Positions 43,706 through 53,177 of a DNA stretch of 64,000 nucleotides are shown in pieces. The position numbers were made by a program, and so were the translations under genes. The stretch lies in NCBI RefSeq assembly GCF_024168485.1, contig NZ_JALJVY010000005.1:1-64000 (forward strand). The letters are read 5' to 3'. The notes beneath the pieces are model-generated. The model made no database searches. It was not told the origin of the DNA and was given only the letters and a program-made list of their open reading frames with translations. The stretch is from Sphingobium sp. OAS761. Lineage in GTDB: Bacteria; Pseudomonadota; Alphaproteobacteria; Sphingomonadales; Sphingomonadaceae. Each line of letters begins with the position of its first letter. The stretch's first letter is position 1.

Positions 43706-44105
43706 GCCGTAAGCGCCTTGCTGCTTCTTTGGCTACGTATAGACAGGCTCGGGTCTAAACGGAACGATGGAGATTGGTGAAGGCTGAGCGGCAACTTCTC
43801 CGATGCCACATAGGCTGCGAGACTTAAACGAATGGCCGCTTCCGGGGAATGGAAATGAGCTGCCGGTCGGCGACAAATGATCGTTGTTTGCCCGTCCTGC
43901 ATCGTCATGCCGGGCACGACCCCGCATCCCGCTTTTCCTCTCCAGAAGCGAGACTCCGCCGCGAGGCCGGGGTGTCGGTTAAGGTGAACAAGCTGTCCAT
44001 CGGACCGCCGCTCCCGCTGGCAGGCGCGCTGCCTGCGCCACCCTGCGAATCCGGTTTGCCCTAATCCCCTTGACCCACCCTCTACCGCAGCGCAGCATCG
44101 CTTCC
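43706..44105. repeat. Intergenic region with a dispersed palindrome
   Basis: No gene is supported in these 400 bp. A short dispersed palindrome GTCATGCCGGGCACGACC (starting at 43904) continues to CCGCATCCC near 43929, an imperfect stem-loop of a type seen between genes in many alphaproteobacteria. The ppc promoter must lie in the right part, but no clear -35/-10 pair is seen. Confidence 0.45.
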
Positions 44106-46814
44106 ATGGCGACTCCCTCTTCCGAAGCGGCGGCTCCGCCGCCCGCGATCACCCAGAATCCCGATATCCGCTATCTCGGGCGCCTGCTGGGCGATGTCAT
44201 CCGCGCCTATGGCGGGGAGCATCTCTACAAGCAGACCGAATATATCCGCTCGGCATCGGTCGACCGGGCGCGCGGGGTGCAGGGGGCGGACCTGACCGAT
44301 ACCGGGCTGGATGCGCTCAGCCTGGACGACACGCTCAATTTCACGCGCGGCTTCATGCTGTTTTCGATGCTCGCCAACCTGGCCGAGGACCGGCAGGGCG
44401 TGGCGGCCGAGCCGGGCGCCGACGTCGAATCGGCGGTCGCACGGCTGGAAGCGCATGGTGTCGGTCGCGCGGCGATACTGGACCTGCTGGCCCACAGCCT
44501 GATCGTGCCCGTGCTGACCGCCCACCCGACCGAGGTGCGGCGCAAGAGCATGATCGATCACAAGAATCGCATCGCCGATTTGATGCATCTGAAGGATCTG
44601 GGCCGCACGGAAACGGCCGATGGCGAGAAGCTGGAGGAGGCGATATTCCGCCAGATCGCGCTGCTGTGGCAGACGCGCCCGCTGCGCCGCGAAAAGCTGT
44701 TCGTCGCCGACGAGATCGAGAATGTTCTGGCCTATTTCCGTGACAGCTTCCTGCCGGTGCTGCCCGCCCTCTATGCCCGCTGGGAACGGGTGCTGGGCGC
44801 CCGGCCGCACAGTTTTCTGCGGGTGGGAAGCTGGATCGGCGGCGACCGCGACGGCAATCCCTTCGTGCAGGCGCCGCAACTGGAACATGCGCTCAAACGC
44901 GGCGCAGCGGCAGCCATCGCCTATTATCTGGACGGCGTGCACGCGCTGGGCGCGGAGCTTTCGCTTTCCACGGAACTGGCCCATGTGCCCCAGGCGGTGC
45001 TGGACCTGGCCGATGCCAGCGGCGATGCGTCGCCCAGCCGCAAGGACGAGCCCTATCGCCGCGCGCTGAGCGGCATCTACGCGCGGCTCACGGCGACCTG
45101 CGTCGCGCTGACCGGCGGGCAGCCGGCACGGCCGTCGGGCCTGAAGGGCGACCCCTATGCCAGCCCCGCGGACCTGCGCCACGATCTCGTCATCGTCGCG
45201 CAGGGGCTGGCGAGCGAAGGCGACCGCGCGCTCGCGACCGGCGGCGCCCTGGGCCGGCTGATCCGCGCGGTCGAGACGTTCGGCTTTCACCTCGCCACAC
45301 TCGACATGCGACAGAACAGCGCCGTGCATGAGCGGGTCGTCGCCGAACTGCTGAAGGTCGCGGGGGTCGAGGCGGACTATCTGGCGCTCGACGAATATGC
45401 GCGCATCGCACTGCTGCGGCGGGAACTTGCGAACAACCGGCCGCTGGGATCGCGCTTTTCGGACTATAGCGAGGAAACGGCGACCGAACTCGCCATCGTG
45501 CAGGCCGCCGCGCAGGCGCATCGCATCTACGGCCCGCAATGCATCACCCATTATATCATCTCCATGGCGCAGAGCGTGTCGGACCTGCTGGAGGTCAACA
45601 TCCTGCTGAAGGAAGCCGGGCTGTGGCGCGCAGCCGAAAATGGCGATCCGCCCCGCGCCGCGATCATGGCGATCCCGCTGTTCGAGACGATCGGCGACCT
45701 GGAGGCCGCGCCAAAGATCATGTCCGCCTATTTCGGCCTGCCGGAGATCGCCGGCGTGGTGAAGGCACGCGGCCATCAGGAAGTGATGATCGGCTATTCC
45801 GACAGCAACAAGGATGGCGGCTACATCACCTCGACCTGGAGCCTGTACAAGGCGAGCCAGGCGCTGGAGCCGGTGTTCGCCGACGCGGGCGCGGCGATGC
45901 AGTTGTTCCACGGCCGGGGCGGCGCGGTCGGTCGCGGCGGCGGATCGGCCTTCGCCGCGATCCAGGCGCAGCCCAGGGGCAGCGTGCAGGGACGCATCCG
46001 CATCACCGAACAGGGCGAGGTGATCGCCGCGAAGTTCGGCACGCGCGACGTCGCCATGACCAATCTGGAAGCGATGACCAGTGCGACCCTGCTGGCCAGC
46101 CTGGAACCGGAAGGCATTTCGGAACGCGACGCGACCCGTTTTGCCGGAGCGATGGACGAATTGTCGAAAAGCGCCTTCGCCGCCTATCGCGCCCTCGTCT
46201 ACGGGACGGACGGATTCAAGGAATTTTTCCGGCAGTTGACGCCGATCCAGGAAATCGCCGGCCTGAAGATCGGATCGCGCCCTGCCAGCCGCAAACAGAG
46301 CACGGCGATCGAGGATCTGCGCGCCATTCCCTGGGTATTCAGCTGGGCGCAGGCGCGCGTGATGCTGCCGGGCTGGTATGGCGTGGGCCATGCCATGGCG
46401 GCGTTCGAGGACAAGGGGTTGCTGGCCGACATGGCGCAGCACTGGTCGTTCCTGAAATCGGCGCTGGCGAACATGGAGATGGTGCTGGCCAAATCCGACC
46501 TGGGCATCGCGGCGCGCTACCTGCCGCTGGTGGAGGATCAGGACAGGGCGGAGAGCATATTCGGGCGCATTCGCGAAGGCTGGCAGATCACCCATGACGG
46601 GTTGCTCGCCGCCACCGGCCAGTCGCGCCTGCTGGAGAAGAGCCCGTCGCTGGACAGCTCGATCCGGCTGCGCCTGCCCTATATCGAGCCGCTGAACCTG
46701 CTCCAGGTCGAACTGCTCAAGCGCCACCGCGCGGGCGAGGACGACCCGCGCATCAAGGAAGGCATCGAACTGTCGATCAACGCCATTGCGACCGCGCTGC
46801 GCAACAGCGGGTAG
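44106..46814 (+). CDS. ppc: Phosphoenolpyruvate carboxylase
   Basis: A 902-residue PEP carboxylase that fixes bicarbonate onto PEP to give oxaloacetate, refilling the TCA cycle. The catalytic His140 is in VLTAHPTEVRRKS. GYSDSNKDGGY and FHGRGGAVGRGGG form the rest of the active site, and the C-terminus ends in ATALRNSG with the usual Asn-x-Gly. The start at 44106 (MATPSSEAAAPPP) is preferred over a TTG at 44070. Monocistronic. Confidence 0.95.
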   Translation: MATPSSEAAAPPPAITQNPDIRYLGRLLGDVIRAYGGEHLYKQTEYIRSASVDRARGVQGADLTDTGLDALSLDDTLNFTRGFMLFSMLANLAEDRQGVAAEPGADVESAVARLEAHGVGRAAILDLLAHSLIVPVLTAHPTEVRRKSMIDHKNRIADLMHLKDLGRTETADGEKLEEAIFRQIALLWQTRPLRREKLFVADEIENVLAYFRDSFLPVLPALYARWERVLGARPHSFLRVGSWIGGDRDGNPFVQAPQLEHALKRGAAAAIAYYLDGVHALGAELSLSTELAHVPQAVLDLADASGDASPSRKDEPYRRALSGIYARLTATCVALTGGQPARPSGLKGDPYASPADLRHDLVIVAQGLASEGDRALATGGALGRLIRAVETFGFHLATLDMRQNSAVHERVVAELLKVAGVEADYLALDEYARIALLRRELANNRPLGSRFSDYSEETATELAIVQAAAQAHRIYGPQCITHYIISMAQSVSDLLEVNILLKEAGLWRAAENGDPPRAAIMAIPLFETIGDLEAAPKIMSAYFGLPEIAGVVKARGHQEVMIGYSDSNKDGGYITSTWSLYKASQALEPVFADAGAAMQLFHGRGGAVGRGGGSAFAAIQAQPRGSVQGRIRITEQGEVIAAKFGTRDVAMTNLEAMTSATLLASLEPEGISERDATRFAGAMDELSKSAFAAYRALVYGTDGFKEFFRQLTPIQEIAGLKIGSRPASRKQSTAIEDLRAIPWVFSWAQARVMLPGWYGVGHAMAAFEDKGLLADMAQHWSFLKSALANMEMVLAKSDLGIAARYLPLVEDQDRAESIFGRIREGWQITHDGLLAATGQSRLLEKSPSLDSSIRLRLPYIEPLNLLQVELLKRHRAGEDDPRIKEGIELSINAIATALRNSG

Positions 46815-46959
46815 CTACGGCGCGGGTCGTCGGCGGGCGATGGGAATCCGCGCGCCCCGGGGATGCGCGTATGGGCGATGCCGCACAGCCTGTTTCGCCG
46901 TCGCCCTCGCTACAGCCGTCATCCTCTCGCTCTGATCGGTCGGGCCGAGGCGGCCGGAC

Positions 46960-47967
46960 ATGATGACAAGGGCGTTGCCGACCACCATGTCGGTCTGCCA
47001 CTATGCCGGCATGGTGACGAAGTTGAGAAAATCCGTGTCGACCCACGGCATGGTCCGTCTGGCAGGCGGGGTGTTCACGATGGGATCGGAAAATTTCTAT
47101 CCTGAGGAACGGCCGGTGCGGCGCGTGAAGGTCGACCCTTTCTGGATCGACGAAACGCCCGTGACCAACCGTCAGTTCGCGGATTTCGTCGCGGCGACGG
47201 GTCATGTCACCTTCGCCGAGCTGGCACCCGATCCGAAGGATTATCCGGGCATGGACCCGGCAATGGCCAAAGCCGGGTCGCTGGTCTTCACCCGGCCCGG
47301 CCACCCTGTCCCGCCGGATGACTGGACCCAATGGTGGCGCTTCATGTTCGGCGCCGACTGGCGCCATCCCCTGGGACCGGACAGCACGCTGGACGGCCTG
47401 GACGATCATCCGGTCACGCATGTCACCCATGCCGATGCCAAGGCCTATGCGACCTGGGCGGGCAAAAGCCTGCCGACCGAGGCGGAGTTCGAATTCGCCG
47501 CGCAGGGCGGGCATGACGGGCGCGACTATCAATGGGGCGACACGCTCGCTCCGGGCGGACGGATGCTGGCCAATTATTGGCAGGGCGCGTTCCCGCACGA
47601 AAACACGATCGAGGACGGCTGGGAACATACCAGCCCGGTCCGCAGCTATCCGCCCAACGATTACGGTCTCTACGACATGATCGGCAATGTCTGGGAATGG
47701 ACGAACGACTGGTACGCCACGCCCAAGCCGGCCGAAAAGAAAAAGCCAGATGCCTGCTGCACCGTCGCCAACCCGCGCGGCGCAGCCATGCGGGAGAGTT
47801 TCGATCCCTGCATGCCCGACCTCAAGATAGCCCGCAAGGTTACCAAGGGCGGGTCGCATCTGTGCGCCGAAAATTATTGCCAGCGATACCGTCCCGCGGC
47901 CCGGCAGGGGCAACCGATCGACAGTTCGACAAATCATATCGGCTTTCGCTGCGTCCTGCGCGGCTAG
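46960..47967 (+). CDS. Formylglycine-generating enzyme family protein
   Basis: A protein of up to 335 residues of the SUMF1/FGE family. These enzymes oxidise a sulfatase active-site Cys to formylglycine; related members act in other pathways. RLAGGVFTMGSENFYPEERPV, DETPVTNRQFADFV, LPTEAEFEFAAQGG, MIGNVWEWTNDWY and GGSHLCAENYCQRYRPAARQG cover the fold. Both catalytic cysteines (Cys302 and Cys307 in this numbering) are present, so it should be a true FGE. No sulfatase gene is in the window. The start is uncertain: 46960, 46987 or 47011; the domain begins after the last. Confidence 0.87.
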   Translation: MMTRALPTTMSVCHYAGMVTKLRKSVSTHGMVRLAGGVFTMGSENFYPEERPVRRVKVDPFWIDETPVTNRQFADFVAATGHVTFAELAPDPKDYPGMDPAMAKAGSLVFTRPGHPVPPDDWTQWWRFMFGADWRHPLGPDSTLDGLDDHPVTHVTHADAKAYATWAGKSLPTEAEFEFAAQGGHDGRDYQWGDTLAPGGRMLANYWQGAFPHENTIEDGWEHTSPVRSYPPNDYGLYDMIGNVWEWTNDWYATPKPAEKKKPDACCTVANPRGAAMRESFDPCMPDLKIARKVTKGGSHLCAENYCQRYRPAARQGQPIDSSTNHIGFRCVLRG

Positions 47968-48015
47968 ACCACATCCGTCGACGGCCGCGGCCCGATTTCG
48001 CTCCCTGATGAACAA

Positions 48016-48266
48016 ATGTCCGCCCGATGCGCCCAATCGGATGAATATCGCCGCGCAGGAGCGCCTTCTGGACCAGGGACGAAGCGCGCGGCAAGGCGCT
48101 GGCCCGGCGCCTGTTGACCGGCGGCGTGTTCCCTAACGGTTTCGCGGCATCCGACCCGCGCGTGCCGATCGGCGGGATCAAACATAGCGGCTATGGGCGC
48201 GAACTGTCCTATTTCGGGCTACGGGAATTCACCAATCCGCAGCTTGTGTGGCAGGATCGTGCCTGA
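48016..48266 (+). pseudogene. 3' remnant of an aldehyde dehydrogenase gene
   Basis: The last 67 codons, from 48063 to TGA at 48264-48266, read AFWTRDEARGKALARRLLTG...GVFPNGFAASDP...VPIGGIKHSGYGRELSYFG...LREFTNPQLVW. This is the C-terminus of succinate-semialdehyde-type aldehyde dehydrogenases. Just upstream the matching residues (SDEYRRAGA) lie in another frame, so a frameshift occurs near 48060. Before about 48016 nothing of the enzyme remains; a full gene has about 450-480 codons and the catalytic Cys and Glu are gone. Confidence 0.8.
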
Positions 48267-48305
48267 CGGACTGACCTGGCCCGGGGCCGGGCTACGGGCG
48301 CTCTT

Positions 48306-49478
48306 TCAATCCCGGCCGGCTATCGCCTGCAGGTGCGCCAGCAACGTGTCACCGTTCGCCGCCCAGGTGAAGCGACGGGCGGTTTCGCGCACCGCTTCGC
48401 GATCCGGTGGGTCGGCCAGGATCGCTCGGATCGCCGCGGCAATCGCCTCGGGATCGCGATCGACGATCCGACCCGCCTCGGGACGGTCGATCAGTTCGCG
48501 CGCGCCGCCGACATCGCTGGTGACGACCGGGGTGCCGCAGGCGAGCGATTCCACCCAGGCATTGGCCAATCCTTCGGATTCGGATGGCAGCGCCATCACG
48601 TCGGCGGCGGCGAAGATGCGGGGCAGCTTGTGATGCGGAACCGATCCCAGAAAGCCGATCCGCCGCTCCACCCCCAAATCCAGCGCCATCTGTTCGAGCG
48701 TGCGGCGATACTGCCCCTGTCCCGCCAGCAGCAGCGTCACGTCGGGCAGCATCGGCAGGGCGCGCACGAGCAGATCCTGTCCCTTGCGCGGGATCAGCGC
48801 GCCGACGCTGAGCACGACCGGCCCGTCGAACCCCAAGGCCGCCTTTGCCGCCGCCTGGTCGGCCAGTTCGAACGTATCGAGATCGACGCCGGTATAATGT
48901 ACCCGGATCTTGTCCTCGTCGATGCCCATGCGCCCCATCGACCGGCGCATCGCTTCCGACACCGCGAGCAGGCCCGCGGCATCGTCCGCCGCGCCGCGCA
49001 CCATCCTGGCCGTGCCGCGCCGGGTACCCCAATAATGGATGTCCGCGCCGCGCGCCTTCACCGAATAGGGAATGCCCAACGCACGCGACAGCCGCCGCGC
49101 CACCGGTCCGTCGGGGAAAAAGAAGCTGGCGTCGATGACGTCGAACGGCCGGTCGGCATGAAGCCGCCGGACCAGCGGCAGGATCGCGCGGGTCATGCTA
49201 AGGACGTTGGTGCGCGCCCCGATCTTCGGGATGATGGGAAAAGTCGGGCGATAGACGGTCAGTTCGCGCCAGCGTTCCTTGCGCGGCAGGGCGCGCAGCG
49301 GCGCATAGCGTCCCGCGAGCGAAAAGGGCCAGGGCGGCAGGCCGAGCGGGGCGATGACGGTCACGTCTGCGTCCGGCCGACTGGCCAGTTCGCGCGCCTG
49401 CCTTTCCACGAAGACGCCAAAATTGGGCCGGCTCATGTCCGGGAACAGCGTCGACAACATGAGAATGTTGAGTGTCAT
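48306..49478 (-). CDS. Family 4 glycosyltransferase
   Basis: A 390-residue GT-B retaining glycosyltransferase. The N-terminal domain opens with NILMLSTLFPDMSRPNFGVFVERQ. The C-terminal nucleotide-sugar domain has VLSVGALIPRKGQDLL and ALPSESEGLANAWVESLACGTPVV, where the E-x7-E type motif lies. It would add a sugar to a surface polysaccharide or lipid; donor and acceptor are unknown. Monocistronic. Confidence 0.88.
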   Translation of the reverse strand: MTLNILMLSTLFPDMSRPNFGVFVERQARELASRPDADVTVIAPLGLPPWPFSLAGRYAPLRALPRKERWRELTVYRPTFPIIPKIGARTNVLSMTRAILPLVRRLHADRPFDVIDASFFFPDGPVARRLSRALGIPYSVKARGADIHYWGTRRGTARMVRGAADDAAGLLAVSEAMRRSMGRMGIDEDKIRVHYTGVDLDTFELADQAAAKAALGFDGPVVLSVGALIPRKGQDLLVRALPMLPDVTLLLAGQGQYRRTLEQMALDLGVERRIGFLGSVPHHKLPRIFAAADVMALPSESEGLANAWVESLACGTPVVTSDVGGARELIDRPEAGRIVDRDPEAIAAAIRAILADPPDREAVRETARRFTWAANGDTLLAHLQAIAGRD

Positions 49479-49593
49479 GACACCTCAATTCCCGAAAAAC
49501 ATTGCCGGTTGGTTAGAGGGCGGGCGGCCACTTGGCTAGAGCGCGCGCGCCGAACGGCGGGAACGGCGCGCCGGAGCCATCCAGAAGGGCGCG

Positions 49594-50157
49594 TCACAGT
49601 CGCCGGACGATCTGTTCCGCAACCGCCGCCCATGGCGGATCGGTCAGCACCAACTGGCGCGTTCCGGGGCCGAGCGGCAGCAATTGCAGCCGGTCGCCCT
49701 CGCGTCCGATCAGACGGCCGAACAGGAAGCGACCCGCCGGGCGCGGCAGCAGCACGTCGCGGTTGAGCGCCGCACCGAAGTCGGGCGGCCCGATCCGGCG
49801 GCACCAGATGGCGTCGCCCGCGCGATAATCGCCGATGCTCGCGCCCACATGCACGCCGACCATGCCGTCGGACGCTACGGGCGGCGGGAAGGCCAGCGCG
49901 CGCGTCGGCGCCCGCACGCCGTCCGGACCGAGCAACGCCGCGACCGGTACCTCGCTCTGTCCCGGCAGCGCCACCAGTTCCGCACTGGTGACACCCAGCG
50001 CCAGCGCGATGCGATTCAGCCAATTCACCGAAACGGTCCGCGTTCCGGTTTCCAGCCGCCCGATCGTCTGGGCGGTGGTGGGCGGATCGCACAACGCCCC
50101 GACCTGCTCGAGCGTCAGCCCCTTCGCCTTGCGGACTTCGCGGATGCGCGTGATCAT
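49594..50157 (-). CDS. XRE-family regulator with S24/LexA-like C-terminal domain
   Basis: A 187-residue protein. The N-terminal helix-turn-helix is IREVRKAKGLTLEQVGALC and AQTIGRLETGTRTVSVNWLNRIALAL. The C-terminal half (MVGVHVGASIGDYRAGDAIWC and FLFGRLIG) resembles the S24 fold. The usual GDSM reads GASI and the Lys of the dyad seems replaced by Arg, so autocleavage is doubtful. It is divergent from the DUF6456 gene across 97 bp and may control it. Confidence 0.75.
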   Translation of the reverse strand: MITRIREVRKAKGLTLEQVGALCDPPTTAQTIGRLETGTRTVSVNWLNRIALALGVTSAELVALPGQSEVPVAALLGPDGVRAPTRALAFPPPVASDGMVGVHVGASIGDYRAGDAIWCRRIGPPDFGAALNRDVLLPRPAGRFLFGRLIGREGDRLQLLPLGPGTRQLVLTDPPWAAVAEQIVRRL

Positions 50158-50254
50158 GATAACACCGATGTATAACCTATTTGGTTTTTCCTTTCCTACA
50201 AAGCGTCCTGCATGGCAAGGCCGAATCGCTGATCACCTGGACAAGGAGCGACCG

Positions 50255-50710
50255 ATGACGAACCATGTCGAACATTATGTCGAGGGCCCGGACGGCAGGT
50301 CGCAAAGGGTACAGGTGCACCTGGGCGAATCGCCGCTCGCCTGGCTTCATGCGCGGGGCCACATCTCGCAGCGTCAATATGCCGCCGGCGACAAGCTGCG
50401 CGAGGATTGGGAGCGGGCCGGGCTGGGGCCACGCGTCACGATGCGCTGGGACGGGGCACCGCGCACGGGCGGACGACGCGGCCCGGCGCTGACGGCAGAA
50501 CCCGGTCATGCCCGGCTTTCGGCACGGGCGCGGTTCGACGGTGCCCTGGCAGCGGCGGGACCGGGGTTGTCCGACATATTATGGCGCGTGGTCTGCGCGG
50601 GCGAAGGGCTGGGTGCCGCCGAAAAGGCGCTGGGCTGGCCGGTGCGCGCGGGCAAACTGGTGTTGACCATGGCGCTCGACCGGGTTGCGGGATGGTATCG
50701 GGTGCCCTGA
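50255..50710 (+). CDS. DUF6456-like protein
   Basis: A 151-residue protein matching what I recall of DUF6456, an alphaproteobacterial family: ESPLAWLHARGHISQRQYAAGDKLREDWERAGLGPRVT and DILWRVVCAGEGLGAAEKALGWPVRAGKLVL with MALDRVAGWY. The second part looks like a helix-turn-helix. The frame is open far upstream, but ATG 50255 with an AAGGAG ribosome site fits. Divergent from an XRE regulator; role unknown. Confidence 0.72.
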   Translation: MTNHVEHYVEGPDGRSQRVQVHLGESPLAWLHARGHISQRQYAAGDKLREDWERAGLGPRVTMRWDGAPRTGGRRGPALTAEPGHARLSARARFDGALAAAGPGLSDILWRVVCAGEGLGAAEKALGWPVRAGKLVLTMALDRVAGWYRVP

Positions 50711-50741
50711 CGGGGGCAGGCGATGACCGGGGCGGCGGGCG

Positions 50742-51491
50742 TCAGTCGCGGATCGCGGCGAGCGCCCGACCGACGGCCAATATCCCCTCGGGCGCGGCGG
50801 CAAAGCCCATATGGGTGCAATCGACCTCCATCGCCTTGTCGCGCTCGCCCGCGCGACCCTTTGCGCATTCGGGCAGGATCACGCCGTCCCGCCGCGACCA
50901 GAGCGCCAACGTTGGAACCGGCGGCTTTTCCTCGCGCGCGCAGGGAAAGGGCGGGCGATCGACCGAAAAGCCCGACACGAATTGATAGAGACGCCAGGCA
51001 TGATTGGCACGCGGATCGCCCGAGAAGGGCGTGCCCAGCGTGACCACACCCGCCACCTTTTCGGCTGCGACCTTCGCATATTCGCGCGCATAGAGACCGC
51101 CAAGGCTCCATCCCACAAGCGTAACGGGCGCATCATTGCCGCGCCGGATGGCGTCTACCCTGCGGTCGATCCGTTCCAGACTGTCGGGCCGGGGGCCAAA
51201 GTTGCGGCCCTGACCCCAGTCGTGCGCGTCATAGCCGGCGGCACACAGAATATGGCGCATCAAATCCATGCGGCGTTCCGAGGCCATCAGCCCGGGGATC
51301 AACAATATCGGGCGTCCGTCGCCGTCGATCCGCGCCGCCAGCGACGCCGCCTGCGCCCTCGTCCGCGCGAGATCGCGGGGCAGCGAGAAATTTCCGATCA
51401 GATGCTGAAGCGACGGCCTTTCCGCCGCCGTGGGACCGGACAGGAACCTGTCCTTCCAGAAACTGCTGACGGCATCGACATATGGCGGCAC
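50742..51491 (-). CDS. Alpha/beta-fold hydrolase
   Basis: A 249-residue lipase-like alpha/beta hydrolase. The nucleophile elbow is LVGWSLGGLYARE (Ser in GWSLG). An oxyanion region is seen in ILLIPGLMASERRMDLM, and a C-terminal His is in VDCTHMGFA with an Asp in LWSRRDGVI. No signal peptide is visible, so it is probably cytoplasmic. Substrate unknown. It is convergent with the DUF6456 gene. Confidence 0.82.
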   Translation of the reverse strand: MPPYVDAVSSFWKDRFLSGPTAAERPSLQHLIGNFSLPRDLARTRAQAASLAARIDGDGRPILLIPGLMASERRMDLMRHILCAAGYDAHDWGQGRNFGPRPDSLERIDRRVDAIRRGNDAPVTLVGWSLGGLYAREYAKVAAEKVAGVVTLGTPFSGDPRANHAWRLYQFVSGFSVDRPPFPCAREEKPPVPTLALWSRRDGVILPECAKGRAGERDKAMEVDCTHMGFAAAPEGILAVGRALAAIRD

Positions 51492-51601
51492 GATTGGAAA
51501 ATCCCCTGGCCCGAAGGCTAAAGATGACGTTATCGTGACAAACGCCGGCGCCGTCCATGGGTTTCATCCCATGCGGTTAACGGTTCATCGAAGGACAGGC
51601 A

Positions 51602-52498
51602 TCATGGCGCGAGGGGGGAATCCTGCGTGACCGGCGCCCCGCCACCGCTGCGCAAGCTACGCGGTTCCAGGATCGCGGCGGTTTCGACAAGGTCGAGCGC
51701 TCGGCGCGCCTCCATGTACCGGCGGGCCATCTGGATCCAGCGTTCGGCAACGGCGCGGCCCGGCAGGCGTTCCACCTCCGCCAGCGAAGCGCTGACCCGA
51801 CCGGCATCGAGATAATGGATCGCGCGGTCATATCCCGCCTCCGGCCTGGGCGAAGGCGCATCGGCACGGCGGATCGTCACCAGTTCGCGCGCTTCGTGAC
51901 GCAGCGCCGTCCACCAGTCCGCATCGGCCGGCGGCGTGGTCACGCGCCCACCAAGTTCGATCAGTTCGGCCCGCAGATCCGCGAGCGTCACCGGCTCCCG
52001 CGCGGCGTTGATGATGGTGGCGACAGCGCGCGGCTGGGCCGAACCGAAGCGCAGCCGCAACTGCGCCTCGACATAACCGAGCGGCGCCCCGTTATCGAGC
52101 GCGCGACGCGCGGCGAACGCAACCAGCAATCCTTCCGCGCGGGCGGCATTGGCCGACGCGGCCTGCGCTTCGACCGTGATTCGGGTCAACCGTTCCTCGA
52201 GCTGCACGACGCGGCCATCCAGCATCTGCGCGGCATCATTCGTCAGCGGACGCATGGCGGTCGGCGGTTGCGTCGGGCGCGCCGGCGCGGCGGACACCAC
52301 GGCCCGTGGCTTTGTATCCGCACCCCATCCGCCCTGAATCCGCGGCCAGGCCCATATCGTCGCCGCGACACCGACCGCGAAGGCCAGCAACATCAGGATC
52401 AGCGCCGGAAGCGGGCCGCGCCCGGTCGCACGCGGCGGCGCGGATGCGCCATCCGCCACCTCGTCGCGATCGTTCCTGCTGACCCCGTCCTCTGTCAT
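51602..52498 (-). CDS. Mitofilin-like (COG4223) inner-membrane protein
   Basis: A 298-residue protein with one membrane segment (about 32-53) after a short cytoplasmic tail, a Pro-rich stretch, a coiled coil (about 88-125) and a helical C-terminus. Alphaproteobacteria carry a mitofilin/HemX-like gene after hemD, and this sits 7 bp behind hemD, which drives the call. Its role in tetrapyrrole synthesis or membrane structure is not established. Start at 52498 (MTEDGVSRND). Confidence 0.72.
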   Translation of the reverse strand: MTEDGVSRNDRDEVADGASAPPRATGRGPLPALILMLLAFAVGVAATIWAWPRIQGGWGADTKPRAVVSAAPARPTQPPTAMRPLTNDAAQMLDGRVVQLEERLTRITVEAQAASANAARAEGLLVAFAARRALDNGAPLGYVEAQLRLRFGSAQPRAVATIINAAREPVTLADLRAELIELGGRVTTPPADADWWTALRHEARELVTIRRADAPSPRPEAGYDRAIHYLDAGRVSASLAEVERLPGRAVAERWIQMARRYMEARRALDLVETAAILEPRSLRSGGGAPVTQDSPLAP

Positions 52499-52505
52499 TG
52501 TCTCG

Positions 52506-53177
52506 TCATTCGCACAAAGCGCGCGCCAGGGCCAGCATGTCGTCATCGTCCGGACGATCCGGTGCATGGGCGCTGGCCCAGCCACCGCCACAGGCTTTCA
52601 GCGTGGCGTCGCTGATCGCCACCAGATGCAGCGTTCCACGCGCCGCCGGCCCGATGCGGTCAGCGAGCAGGCGACCGGCGCGGGGCGAATGGACCAGCAC
52701 GACCGCGCCTGCCGTGGCGTCGGCCGCGAGCGCCGGATCCGGCGGCAGGGCCGTCATGGTGTAAACGGCGACCCGGATGATCCCCAGCGGTCCCGCCTCC
52801 AAAGGCGCCACGGTGGTTCCGGCCAGGTGAAGCACCCGCCGGTGCCCGTCGGCCGCGATCCGCGCGGCGATCGCGCTGCCGTCCGAGTCGCCGGCTGTCA
52901 CGTCGGCAAAGCCCGCTTCGCACAAGGCCCGGGCGGTGGCCGCGCCCACCGCATAGGCGGGCAGCGCGCGATAGATGCGAAGCTCGTCCCCGGCCATGCG
53001 CACGCCATGTGCGCTCGTCAGCAGCAACGCGTCGAGTTCGCCGGCCGGCGGCGGCGTCCAGGCGACCGCCCGGGGTGCGAACAGCGGATGAAGGCGCACG
53101 TCGAAGCCCATGGCCGCCGCCTTGTCGGCCGTTCGCCCCGCCGCCGGCTGGGGCCGCAGCAGGATGAGGCGCTTCAC
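52506..53177 (-). CDS. hemD: Uroporphyrinogen-III synthase
   Basis: A 223-residue HemD that cyclises hydroxymethylbilane to uroporphyrinogen III with D-ring inversion. Family features are weakly conserved: LILLRPQPAAGRTA, LLLTSAHGVRMAG, AYAVGAATARALCEAGF, and VLVHSPRAGRLLADRI. It overlaps hemC by ATGA and is followed by the mitofilin-like gene, the usual hemC-hemD order. Confidence 0.88.
   Translation of the reverse strand: MKRLILLRPQPAAGRTADKAAAMGFDVRLHPLFAPRAVAWTPPPAGELDALLLTSAHGVRMAGDELRIYRALPAYAVGAATARALCEAGFADVTAGDSDGSAIAARIAADGHRRVLHLAGTTVAPLEAGPLGIIRVAVYTMTALPPDPALAADATAGAVVLVHSPRAGRLLADRIGPAARGTLHLVAISDATLKACGGGWASAHAPDRPDDDDMLALARALCE

Noticed and set aside
43702..43917. Minus-strand frame of 71 codons in the gap before ppc
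   Set aside because: Covers a dispersed palindrome, has no motif and no ribosome site.
44082..46727. Minus-strand open frame of about 880 codons
   Set aside because: Shadow of ppc; no recognisable motif.
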